64,000 bases of DNA from assembly GCA_027579435.1 (NCBI GenBank), contig JANBPK010001191.1:124001-188000 (forward strand). The letters run 5' to 3'. The position numbers and the translations under genes are program-made. This document shows, piece after piece, positions 1-10,915 of the stretch (positions are counted from its first letter, which is position 1; the number at the start of each line of letters is the position of its first letter). The notes beneath the pieces were generated by a model that saw only the letters and a list, made by a program, of their open reading frames with translations, had not been told where the DNA came from and did not search any database. This stretch comes from Candolleomyces eurysporus (Eukaryota; Basidiomycota; Agaricomycetes; Agaricales; Psathyrellaceae).

Positions 1-291
1 AGCATATGAACGGATGGCAGGGACCCGGATTCAGCTCGTCAATTTTGTTTTGGATTAGTCCAAGCCGATAGGTCTTGAAGAGGGTTCTCAAAGTGCTGAA
101 AGGTAAATGCTCAGGGAGTAACGGCAATCTAGGTGGCATTCGAATGGTGCTAATGGCGTCCTAAAACGAAGAGTTCTTGAAAGCAAAAGTCACTGTCCTT
201 GGTGAAGTAGTTGAAGAGGGATAAGGCGATGGTAGTACAGCAAATCAGAAAGAGGGAAGAAGCATCCAGTCCATATCTGTTCTACCCTGAA

Positions 292-2359
292 TTAAATTGG
301 CGGGGCATCCAAGGCGAACAACCGAGTGTTGATATTGGTGGCGGCGCCATCATAGCTTGAATGTCGATAAAATCATCTGTGAGCATGAACCAAAACGGGA
401 ATATCATTTTAACAAAGGCTTACCGTCCCGGCTCTTGACGTTTTTCCCAAAGACCGCCCGTAGTCCCGCGGCTCGCAAGTCTAGATTGAATTTGGATCCA
501 CTGCAACAGGAAGGGGAGAACTGTGTGAGTTAAATTTCAGGATCAACCAAGAAGGAGAACTAACGTTGGCTTCGAGGACACCATCGACATTTCCGTTGAG
601 AGCGGCTATAATGATGTAACCGAAGGAAGTTTTGCCGTTACATCTAGGAAGTAGGGAAAGGTTTCAAAATTTAGCACATACCTGAGCCCCAGGAAGACAC
701 TGCGTAGGTCGCCTCGAAGTCTTCGACGCCATCTAGCACGTCAAATCGAGGTCAGTGAAATAGTCGTACCATGTAAAGCCATCAAAACTTACAGCAGGGA
801 ACTTTGTCTGGTTGGGGCTCGATTCGATCATTGGAGACGAAGAATCTGCAGTTGGATGAAGTGACAACACCAGCACTGAGGAGTACTTGGGGCTTTTCGG
901 AGCTGAACATCCATGGTAGTAGGTGAGCTGAAGCATAGGATCATAGAAGTGATTCGAAATAGACATACAGCCCAGATGTTTGGGAATGGACCTCAATCCA
1001 TCTGCCTCCATTCCCAAGCAATTGATCCGTTTTGTCTGCGCCCGAAATTGCAGGGAACAGTTGCATCTGCTCAGGAGATATTTGGCTACCAGGAGAGTAA
1101 TGAGCGTTCTCTTCAACTCGGTAAATCAGATGAAACGTACAAAGAGCCGAAGTCAATCGAGGGAATGGAAACAAGGTCCTCGGTGTCGATTCCGAACGAT
1201 CCGTCGAATGAAGGGCCATCAAGGGCAGACCTCTTAGGGGTTGATGTGTTCGCGAACAACTTGGGACATCCCAGGCAAAAGAAGCCGCTATCACTGCTCT
1301 TGTTGTGAGTGGCAAGAACTGACACCGAGCATTGGACACAACGTACCCTGTAGTAACAAGATGTTTGTGGTCAAGCTCCTTGATATAGCCAGCTGTAGAT
1401 TACGCGTTCCGTTAGTGAATACGTTTGATGAAAGGAAGATCGAAGGGTACTTACAAATGTGGGCAGCCCATTTAGTAATGGTCTTTGGATTGCAGTCCGG
1501 CGATGCAGGAACGGTGGATGAGCACCTCAAGTCGTTCCCAAGTTCCCAAGCCAGAATTGTGGGGTTGGAGGCGTAACGAGAAACGACTGCCTTGACGTAG
1601 TACTTGAAGGCATTGATAATGGTGGGGTGGGTGTAAAACAAATCGTGGGTCCCGCCAGGTTTGAAGTTCCGGACGTACGCGTCGATGCCACCTAGTGTGC
1701 CGATGGACAGCTGTAAACCTTATTCTTTTTTTTTTCTCTTCGGGGATGAGAACTTACCGTAGTCGTTCTGGAGGGAGCCCCTTGGAATGCCTGATGCTGG
1801 CGCTGGTCGCTCAGGGTTCCAGTTGTTGGTGAGCGTGAGAATAAGCCTGATTCCATACTTCTGAGCGCAAGCGACCACCTTATCGAGCCTTTGAAGACCA
1901 TCCGGGCCTTCATTGACCGTGGCACTTCCACCACTCAAGATCTCGAGTGATCATCAGAAGATGCGCAGGGAATACTGAGGTGAACTGTACTAACCTGAAA
2001 GTAAGGTCCTGACGCAGGTTTGCTAGGGACGTCGTTAAAAGCCCAGGTTCTGACAACCCTGAAGCCTGCATTGGCTATGTCGCTGAAGAGCGTATTCAAT
2101 TCGTTATCGGTCATCGTATGAGCCCAGTAGGCGTTCGTTCCGTAGAAGCGGTAGAACCTGCAACACAGCGGGTAGATGTAAGACAAAGTCCTGGACAATA
2201 TCAAGCGTCACCAACTCACCTTCCATCGAGCTGGAAAGCTCCATCTTGAACAGAGACAAATCCAGACGAGTTGCGTCGAACAAGGTCTCCGGAAAGCGCA
2301 GCAACGAGCAACGCCTGGAAGGCAAGAGCTACCAGAGAAATCGGCAGAGTGAATAGCAT
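292..2359 (-). CDS. Secreted GH5_7 mannan endo-1,4-beta-mannosidase-like protein, catalytic residues altered
   Basis: The fold is that of a GH5 subfamily 7 endo-mannanase, which cleaves beta-1,4-mannan outside the cell. The start at 2359 gives a signal peptide (MLFTLPISLVALAFQALLVA) and then a short N-terminal region. After an intron come FYRFYGTNAYW, the GSATVNEGPDGL..RLD helix, LILTLTNNW, GGIDAYVRNF and the strand ILAWELGNDLRC. GYIKELDHKHLVTTGDSGFF and a C-terminal SYDGAATNINTRLFALDAPPI follow, ending at the TAA at 292-294. At least nine short introns interrupt it. Known active enzymes read NEPR at the acid/base position and EEFG or EEYG at the nucleophile. Here these read ND-LR (D codon at 1531-1533) and KPQVLLSAG (about 870-900). 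The family call is secure. Activity is doubtful, and exon joins in the 3' third are inferred. Confidence 0.88.
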
Positions 2360-4690
2360 CTCGCTTTCCGTGGATGTCGTCTAGGATGAAGCTGCTAAAT
2401 GCCAGAGTGGTTTGACGTGAGCTTATATGTGAGGGGGCAGTAGAGTACCGGCGCTTGAAACGAGGCTGCGTAGGATAATTTGGACTGACATACTGGCGGA
2501 CCCAGGCCAGCGTCATGAAGAAGCATGGCCTGGTTATGACGGAACCCTATATCCCATTCAATTCAGGTGACCTCCCTTCGATTTACTTTAGTTAGCATTA
2601 TTCCATTAATTGTGGCGCGCCTAACTCGTCGACAGACGGATTGACAATCGGGCCCCGGGTTCTTGGAAAGTGGAAAGCTTCCACACTTCCGCCGGACTCG
2701 GATATGCTTGAAAGAAAACGATTCTCACTAGAGATTCAGGTCCATCGAGTGTCAGATAAGAGTACCATGCCAAACGTATTTATGTGACCGAGAGAAATAT
2801 TTTTCGGTGTCATGAAATGAGTTAGGGAAATTTACACGTTCCTTGTTCATGGGAGGGCACGAGTTTGATGGAGTGATGAAGATAAACGCCCAACCTTGCT
2901 CGGTAAAATTAACTCGCACCGACACCACAAAAACCGTGAATCTCCACTGGGAGTCGCACAGAGTGCCTACTCGTCTACAGGCTCGGGTTTGAGTTCAAAT
3001 CCATCGGAAATGGGTGCGCAGACTGGCGACCAGCGCAAGCATGGGTCGGAACCCCGGAATCTGGGTCACAGTGAAGGTACACTGTCAAGCGTTCATTGTA
3101 GCACTGATCCCGCTGACAGGGTGAAGCGAATACTGAAAGTTTACCGCTTCAGTCTACTCCGTGCTCAATTAAAAGGTATGAAACGTTTTCTTATCTCATT
3201 TTGGGGTCCCGCTTCCGAACGCAGCAAGAAAGGAATCCTGCTCCACTCCTCGAGGATGTATTACTAACTTGCAGGAGAGTCATAAGTCTGTAACCTTATC
3301 AAGCATGTGTTGTGCCTGTACAGTACGGCAGATACGCACACGGACCAAGAAGCGAGGGAACCTACCGCTACATTATACACGACTTTGACACGCACACGGA
3401 ACGGGAGCCGAACAAGATTTAATGTATCCTCCGAACAAGAAGGGACTCGTGTTGCAGGACTCATACTCGTAATTTACAAAGCCCGACAAGACAAGCGAGT
3501 CGGGATTGAATTCCCTGAAGAACAAGAGCCACTAGAGAAATCTGCAAGCGCAGTGTGAATAAAATCTCGGTCTCCGTGGATGTCGTCCAGGGTGAGGCTG
3601 GTGAATAGTAGAGTTGTTTGGCGCGAGTGTATATTATTATGTGAGTATTCGGTACCAACGCTTGAAATGAGGCTTCGTAGGATAATTTTGGCTCACATAC
3701 CAGACCCAGGCAGGCGTCATGAACGTGCATGGTTTATGACGGAGCTCTATCCTATTCAGTTTGGGCGACCTTCCCTTCAGTTTACCTCGGATAGCGTTTT
3801 GTGGCGTACCTAAGTCGACGGTCAGATTGACAACGTTCGGGGTCACTTGAAAAAGCCTCGACATTTCTGCCAAACCCCAATGTACCTACCCTCATGAAAA
3901 CGATTGTTCACAAGAGGTTTGACTCCATAGATTGTTAGATCAGAGTGGTGTGACGGCGTTCTCCAGAGAGATAGAGAGATTTTTCGTTATCAAGGAATGA
4001 GCTAGGGAGATGTGCACGTTCCCTGGTCGAAGGCATGAGCTTGATGGGGTGATAAGGGTAAGCGCCCACGCCTCGGTTTTAGCTCGCACCAATCCCCTCG
4101 AAACCTAAATTCTCCACTGAGAGCCACACAGAGGTGCCTTACCATTGAAAGACTCCTACTTGAGCTCGCATGCACTGGGAATGAGTGCAGATTGGCGACT
4201 GGCACAGCTGGCCCCCCCCACCCCCGCCCCCCCGCGGAATCTAGGTCATAGTAAAGATACACTGGCAAGGCTTCGCTGTCACATTGGTTCGCCGACAACC
4301 TGAAGAGAATACAGAGTGTATACCACGTCAAACTACTCTGTGCTCAATTGATCTCAATTTAGGGTCTCGCTTCCATCAAGAAGACCTGCTCCATTGGCCT
4401 CCTCGAGGACAGCATAATTCATCCGCTCAGCGGGCGGATCACATATCTGTAACATGATCAAGTATGTATTGGCCTTTGCACCGTAAGCCAGATAGGCGGG
4501 TAGGAAATGAATGCAATAAAGAGCGGGAAGCGAGTAATCCACGAGATTACCGCGTGATTTGTTCGCAAGCAGGGGCTTGTGTTGCGAGTATCCGAAGGTC
4601 CTCGAGGACACGGGACTAGAAATGGAGAATACCATATATGACAGGGACGAATCAGGGTTGAATTGGGAGCGTATGGAATACAACCCAGAG
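2320..4690. repeat. Diverged ~1.2 kb tandem duplication upstream of the GH5 gene
   Basis: Two neighbouring blocks, about 2320-3520 and 3520-4690, can be aligned by eye along most of their length with an offset of 1150-1207 bases. Matching anchors include GAGGCTGCGTAGGATAATT near 2462 and GAGGCTTCGTAGGATAATT near 3669. Others are ACACGTTCC (2833) with GCACGTTCC (4014), and CTCCTCGAGGA near 3246 and 4399. The first block begins inside the signal-peptide exon of the GH5 gene. In the second block the start-codon position reads AAA instead of CAT on the plus strand near 3559, so the copied 5' end cannot start translation there. I see no convincing gene in either block, so the duplicate looks like a relic of promoter and 5' coding sequence. 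Confidence 0.75.
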
Positions 4691-5045
4691 ATTAGCGCCC
4701 CATTTTCAGTCAACGAGATCCATTTATCAACATGAGGCAGATTCCGCCTTGGATCTCCACCAAGTCTAGCTCTTGTGCACAATCGCGGGTAATCGTTCGC
4801 CTATCGGAAAGGAACTTCTCCTTTCCATTCATTTGCTTTCGACATAGTACATAACATTTTCGAAGAACCGCAGCTTCGGAGACGCTCATCGCTCCATAGA
4901 CGAGTGTCATGCGTCTACGTTCAATATAAGATGCCTCATCGAGTCTGCGGATAATCCCGGGTGTTCAAAGCGTTAACATACTTCAACCCTGAGACTCGGA
5001 GACCTCAACTCGCCCCACATTGTCGCCACCTCTACCATACCTACT

Positions 5046-7174
5046 ATGTCGACCTCCCCAACCCCGCAAAACCATACGGGGTCAGATCACAATCCTGGGA
5101 ATCCGGCCCAGCATCCCAGGCTGATCGGCCAATCCAGCTCCCACACCGTACTTAACGCAGCCAAGGCAGCCGAGCCCCAAAAGAACAAATCGAACAACGA
5201 CGTTGTGAACCCCCAAGAACGAGTGTCTCGCAGATGTCGCATGCTGTCCGACCTCTTCCTCCTCCTGTGCATTCTTTCCATGCTCAGTTGGCCATGGATA
5301 GTTTTTGGGATCATCAAAGCGAAAGATGGCATCCAGATGCACAGTCGACTGGCTGATGTCTATAACAAGTACCCGCACGAAGTCGCCAGCATCGTCACTC
5401 TGGTGGGCACCTTCAACCAGTTCGCCGCGATCTTCCTTCTGGGCAGCACCGTGGTGAGGTTCGGCCAGGAGAAGATTGCTAAAAGCCAGCGTGTCACTGT
5501 TTTCGGTCTGTACGCGCTGCTTGCATTTCGCCATCTGAGTCTGGTGTGGGACATCAAGCAGTGGGGACAGTTGGTGAAAGGGGGACGACGATTGGCAATA
5601 CTTCTACTGCTGCTGGTGTGCTTGGCCGGGCTGGCCCTGCTACCTTCGGGGACCGCCGCTCTCATAGCCCCTGGAGAGTTCAACAAGACTGCAGAACTCG
5701 GAGGAAAGGAGTTGGATTTTTTCTCGGACGACCCTCAGTGTTTGACATGGCTGAATGCGAACAGAGTACAGAACAACTGCGATTGGAGGGTACGGAGTTT
5801 ATTAACGCCTGAAGTGCCAATGATCTGACCGCTCCTTTTAGACTTTTGGGGGCACGCAGTTCACGACCTGTCTTGGGGAGAATCAAATGCTTGACGTTCT
5901 CGATTCCGGGAGAGCCAATGTCAGTCTAGTTCGAACATTCTTCCACATCCATGCTAACCCTCGCTCTGGCAGATGCTGTCCAAAGTCATTGGGATTAAGA
6001 ATGGGACAAGTTCATTGAACCAGCTTGGCGTAGAAGATGGTATTCGGTTCCTCGGCTCAGCGAAGGGTATACTTCCCATTGGCCCAAACGGAATCCCAGC
6101 ATTCAATTCCCTTAATTCATCGCTCAATCCATTCGAGGACGAGTCCATCCGCAGAGGAATGTTGTCGTACAATTACACTCTCGTCCAGCAAGGTCTCGAA
6201 AGCGACGTCAATTGCACCTATGATACCGCTAGTCCTATCAGATATGGCAGGATCGACGAGGTCTCTACCCGGATCATTAGCTCATCGGGATTTTGCGACC
6301 CTGCGGCGGGGCTGGAAGACGCTTTAGAGGATGTCGGCGACTACCCCACGCTGAACGTGAACAATACTCTCACCTATTGGGCTTGCAAACAACGTCCTCA
6401 ACCTGGCGTCCTGGATCCTACTTATGTGATCTACCTCAGGGGGAGGGTGAATTATGAGAAGTCCATTGGGAATATCACTTGCACGGTGTCGCCTATGCGC
6501 TCCCAAATATTCTCGGTGGACTATCTCTCGCTTCCCGGATACTTTGTCACAAACCCAGCGACCAACCCTGATCCCCAGTCCCTGCAACGAGCGACCTACG
6601 CTCGATACATCCAACACGGACTGGTTGGCTTAGGGAACCTGATCTGGGAAGGCCAGAACTGGGCGTCCAACATCGTTCCGGAGGCTGTGTTTTCCATAGC
6701 CGCGAAGAATTTCAATCTATCCACGTCCGTGCCTAACCCAAAGTATCTGGAACTGTACGGGGCCATGCTTCAGGGTATTTTGGAGTACGAGGTCAGCCCG
6801 CGCGTCCCATATTCCTTTTTGACATTTGCTAACCGGTTCACTACCAGGCGACATATTCGCGGTTGATTTACTCACTTGGTGCGAATCCACCGCCTACATG
6901 CCTTCGCGACATCACGGGTTCAGTGACCTACTCCGTGAGGGGCTGGTATATCAGCGATTCCTTCACTCAAGCCGGGCTCCTCCTACCCATGACCTTGATA
7001 AACCTCGCTTCCCTCAGCCTCCTCTTTGCGTGCTTTGTGATGGGAAAGTTGAAGTATGAACACGACTTCGACGCAACAGATAACATATTCTTGTTGACTG
7101 CGGTTGTTAAGGATGAGAAGGGGCAGGAAAAGAGGGGGACGGATGCTGAAATCAAGTNGGGGGGACAAGGTTGA
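5046..7174 (+). CDS. Large multi-pass membrane protein with extracellular domain, unknown function
   Basis: I do not recognise a named family. The start at 5046 gives a polar N-tail of about 65 residues. It is followed by hydrophobic segments (LFLLLCILSMLSWPWIVFGI; IVTLVGTFNQFAAIFLLG; LAILLLLLVCLAGLALL). A long region with many N-x-S/T sites and cysteines (NVNNTLTYWAC, GNITC) is probably extracellular or lumenal. A final membrane segment (LLLPMTLINLASLSLLFACF) precedes a charged cytoplasmic tail. Introns with clear GT..AG ends join the exons at about 5791-5839, 5922-5972 and 6793-6848. One N lies at 7158 in a G run near the stop, so the last few residues are uncertain. Its layout resembles that of the gene at 15245-17126, suggesting members of one expanded surface-protein family. 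That link rests on topology, not on visible sequence identity. Confidence 0.75.
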
Positions 7175-7380
7175 ATGTATTTACCCTAATCCTCAACCTG
7201 TTTGAATTCTTTTGTTTTCTTTTCCCTTCTTTCTCTCAGATTTTTCCTGTCCCTGTCGCACCTACTTACCTTTGAAGATTCTTGTATCCATATTCTTCGT
7301 ACATCATGATATCGTTTACGGCAGGAGCTGGTATCGACGGAAACGAATTCAGGGCCAAAAGTAGCGACGCCAGCGGTTAG

Positions 7381-7790
7381 TCAGTTGCAGAAAAAACATA
7401 TCTTTAGGCTTGGAGTCTGTCCATGTACCGAACGTCGAACTCCTGTGCGAGGACCTCCCCCTTCCCACCAATCCAAAACACGGGCGTCGGTTTGGTCTCC
7501 AAGATCGTCTGCGAGCCATTCAAATTCGAGGATGCCAAAGTCGACAATTTCGGAGGGTGATCTGGTTAGGTAGAAGACAAAGAAACAGCGGGCTAGCAAG
7601 ACGGGCCAGTTTGTGGGAGAGGGTATGCTGTCGATNGGGGGGAGGGAAGGTGCCTCCTTATCGAACATCGGAGGTTATGCAAATTTCCTCCTCTCGTCTT
7701 GTTCTCATCGTCTGTTATATTTTCGTTCACTTGTAGAATTTCTTCGGTGCTGTTGTTCTGAACGTCTTTGTGCTCTGTCCCTGAGAGCAT
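7381..7790 (-). CDS. Possible small gene divergent from NOC4, unresolved structure
   Basis: On the minus strand an open reading frame starts at 7790 (MLSGTEHKDVQNNSTEE) and runs into a C run with an N at 7636. A possible intron (donor GTCTTG, acceptor CTAACCAG, about 7573-7613) would join it to either of two open frames. One ends in KPTPVFWIGGKGEVLAQEFD..RLQA, the other in FGILEFEWLADDLGDQTDAR. Because of the N, the correct frame cannot be chosen by eye. The start lies about 130 bp from the divergent NOC4 start, so the two could share a promoter. I do not recognise the protein. It could also be chance ORFs in the NOC4 5' flank. Confidence 0.3.
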
Positions 7791-7921
7791 GAAGGATACT
7801 TAAGTGAACAGGAGAACATGGAGGTTTGGGTGGCGTGGAGTGGCTTGAGCCTTGAGATCAAACCTCTCCAAACATCCGTCCTCAAGCGCCCGGGCCGGCG
7901 ATCATTCCTTGCAAAATAACC

Positions 7922-10061
7922 ATGCCCTCGATACGCTCCCTCCCCGAACCCCAAAAGAAACGGCGAAAGGTTGCACACGACACTGGCGTTGCAGCAGACA
8001 TTAAGAGCATAGAGGATGCATTGGCGAGCTCGGTCAAGGCCAGCACATCGCTGAACAAGCTCGCGGATCTCGTGGACCTCGTGGTAAAGCAACAGGAACC
8101 TCAAGTCGTGTCGAAAGGGATTTATGCCCTGTATCGGATATTCACGCTCATAATCTCAACTGGGAAGCTCAGTATATCTGGAGACGATGCTGCGAAAGCT
8201 GTCAAGGCTTGGTTGTGGGAGAGGTTGCACGCATATACCGATTTTTTGCTGGGGTTGTTGAAGGATGAGGAAAAGGTCTTGAGGGTGAGTGTTCTCGAAA
8301 TAGGGCTTATCAGAGCTACATTCATCTGGAGAATAGATATCTGCTTTGAAAATTCTCTTTTCTACTCAGAAACACCTCTCAACGGCCCAAACCCAGGCTT
8401 CAAATTCGTCTACACCCCGTCCAGAATTTCATCTGGCCCATTTCCGAAAAATAGTTTACGGCCTGCTTTTATGCCCAGCGATAGGCGGAGAAAGTGACGG
8501 AATATTGGACCCGGACGTGCTACACGTCTGCTACGAGACATGGTTCAGCGTACACGACGATATCCGGTGGTTCTTCCTGCGGGAATCGGTGTACGTCCCC
8601 TCATCAAAATGCATCTTGACTGTAGGCTAGAGCTCATATCCCTGCAGCCCTGTTCTTGAAAAGGCTCCCAAAAATCGACAACTATCCGCCTCCAAAAACC
8701 TCTTGTCGATCCTCGAAAAGCTTTCGACATTTCCAACCGAACAAGCTGAGCTCAACGAATGGTGGGTCCCCGAGTTTGGTGCAAAACCTCCAAAACCCAA
8801 GGGTGCAAACGGTGATGAAGATGAAGACGAACCTATGCCGAAGGAGGACGAAGACGAAGTTGAAGACGACTGGCGAAAATTCTTCGAGGACGAGCCCGCA
8901 CCGCAAGATATCAAACAAAAGTCATCCCGTCTCCATAAAATGACCATCCACCAATCCCTCCACTCCCTATCGTCGCATAAGGCAGTCTTCACGCGCACAT
9001 GGCTTACTTTGCTCTCGCGGTTGGCGTTGACAGGGAGAGAAAGTGAGGAGGAACAGCAGGAGAAGAAGATTTTGGCGGTTAGAGTGCTGAATGTGATGCA
9101 TCGGGGCGTCCTGCCTCACTTGACAAGACCGGTTTTGGTGATGGACTGGATTGCGGGATGTGTCGATTATGGCGGCTCGTTGGGCCTCTTAGCTCTCAAT
9201 GGGCTATTTACCTTGATGAAAGACTACAATCTGTACGTCTTTGTCTTGACATTGTTTCTCCAGTCATTGAGTTTACACTCCTTTGTAGCGATTACCCCTC
9301 GTTTTACACTCGCCTCTACGCGTTCCTCGATCGGGATGTTTTGCACCTCAAGCACCGAGCTAGGTTCTTCAGGATGACGGAACTTTTCCTCAGTTCAACG
9401 CTCCTCCCCGCTACCCTCCTTGCCTCTTTCATCAAACGTCTCTCCCGACTATCCCTCAACGCACCGCCGGCGGCTATCGTAATGATCATACCATTCACCT
9501 ATAACATTCTTAAGAAGCACCCGGCGCTGATGGTCATGATTCATCGAGACGGCGACAGTGGGTTTGAAGGTGAGCTTTTGAATCTTTTCTCTCCGTTGTC
9601 GGGTATTTTTGACACCCCTTCATAGATCCCTTCCTCCCGGACGAGCCGAACCCTCTCTCGACCAACGCTCTTGAAAGCTCGCTCTGGGAACTCTACTCAC
9701 ATAGGAGTCATTACCATGCAACTGTGAGCGTGCTATGTAAAGTGTTTTCAGAGGCGTTTACCAAGCCCGGATACGCTATGGAGGATTTCTTGGATCACAG
9801 TTACGCTACGGTGAGCCCGTCATTCCTTTTCATGCGCTATTCTTTCCCAACTCGATCTCATACCGATCTCGCTGGATTCTTTAGCTGTTCGATACGGATG
9901 TGGATAGGAAAATTAAGAAGGAACCCGCGTTGGCGATGGAAGTGGAGGGTTTTGGGGGTAATGCTAAGCTTGATTTATTCCCGTCCGAGAGACCTGAAAC
10001 GGACGAAGATCTGGTGGCGTCGGGAACAAAGGACATTGTGAAGGAGCTGTGGGTATTTTAG
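7922..10061 (+). CDS. NOC4: Nucleolar complex protein 4 (NOC4), ribosomal small-subunit biogenesis
   Basis: NOC4 acts with NOP14 in the nucleolus during maturation and export of the 40S precursor. The ATG at 7922 opens a basic N-terminus with a nuclear-localisation-like PEPQKKRRKVAHD. A helical region follows (KAWLWERLHAYTDFLLGLLKDEEKVLR), then an acidic linker near 8810-8900 (DEDEDEPMPKEDEDEVEDDW). The C-terminal half fits the CBF/Mak21-type domain seen in NOC proteins. It includes KILAVRVLNVMHRGVLPHL, the block DYPSFYTRLYAFLD.DVLH, FLSSTLLPATLLASFIKRL and PFTYNILKKHP. Exons are joined by at least five introns (for example about 8285-8370, 8590-8646, 9233-9290), and the frame closes at TAG 10059-10061. 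Family assignment is firm. Exact splice sites near 9570-9625 and 9810-9885 are by eye. Confidence 0.9.
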
Positions 10062-10138
10062 TTGGACATCTTTGGTTGACGCCAATCTATACGGCGCTGA
10101 TCCAAATCCCCATTGACTGAGCGGTAATCGATAATCTT

Positions 10139-10552
10139 TCATGTTGTTCGATGGTTTCGACGGTAAATTTCGAGAAGCTCAGCAGCAGACGGACCTGATG
10201 GCATACGTGCATATTTATCAGACGTGATGCCACTCGTAAGGATTGGCTCAATGTTGAACTGATCGGCAAGAAATTTGCCTTGTCCGAGATTCAACGGGGT
10301 ACGATCGGCGCTGCTCTTGTCCTCTTTCGGGAAAAGGCCAAAAGGCAGTACCTCAAGCTCATGTATAGGCCGAGAGATCCCAGTTTCTACGAAAAGGAGG
10401 CTCTGAGAAGCAATCTCAGCTGCACTCACGAGGCCCAAGTCCACGCTGCCCGACGAGGCGCCCATCGGATATTCCATGAGCTTTCGACGTTGCAACTTTC
10501 CTCCCTTTTCAAGTTCGAATTTCCGACTGAAGTGTGAGAGAGTGCGTGCCAA
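10139..10552 (-). CDS. Hypothetical small protein, possibly with upstream exons to 10760
   Basis: I do not recognise this protein. A 137-codon frame runs from 10552 to the stop at 10139-10141. It contains a lysine-rich start (KFELEKGGKLQRRK), a central stretch SAAEIASQSLLFVETGISRP and a hydrophilic end SGPSAAELLEIYRRNHRTT. A good acceptor (CACTTCAG at about 10528) just inside the frame, and a donor GTAAGT at about 10591, suggest that the true start is upstream. A frame starting at 10760 (MVISAFEPLTPNAVISYTAL) is a candidate first exon, but I could not join the two without a frame problem. A donor-like GTGAGT at about 10431 leaves open an alternative 3' structure. The gene would be divergent from the DUF6533 gene at 10916. 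Confidence 0.4.
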   Translation of the reverse strand: MARTLSHFSRKFELEKGGKLQRRKLMEYPMGASSGSVDLGLVSAAEIASQSLLFVETGISRPIHELEVLPFGLFPKEDKSSADRTPLNLGQGKFLADQFNIEPILTSGITSDKYARMPSGPSAAELLEIYRRNHRTT

Positions 10553-10867
10553 AGGTCATGGATTGAAAAGGATGGAAAGACCGACTTACCTACGATGAAT
10601 ATCACTGGCAGTGTTGCATTATTGGACGATCACTCTGTCAGAATGAGTCCGTAGATATTTTACTCAAGAGTCGACGTAGATCACTAATTCCGACAAGCCC
10701 CAGCGCCGTATAACTGATCACTGCATTTGGGGTAAGGGGCTCAAACGCCGAGATGACCATCACAATTGTGATACAACCGTGTTCAATACCTTGTACCACC
10801 CTTGTACAGTACCCGAGGCGGAGTGCGTAGAGCGCTGAAGATAAGATCGGGCATTCTATCTACTTCA

Positions 10868-10874
10868 TATAAAT
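10868..10874 (+). promoter_or_regulatory. TATA-like box upstream of DUF6533 gene
   Basis: TATAAAT lies 41 bases before the ATG at 10916, in the short gap between this gene and the minus-strand small gene. Position and sequence fit a TATA element, but such short matches also occur by chance. Confidence 0.4.
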
Positions 10875-10915
10875 GGCGAAGAGGTGGACCCCCGTTTCTT
10901 CTGACCACTGATCTC

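Noticed and set aside
2208..2516. ORF overlapping the GH5 first exon, and its look-alike at 3637-3873
   Set aside because: The similarity between these two ORFs comes from the tandem duplication of non-coding flank, not from a conserved protein.
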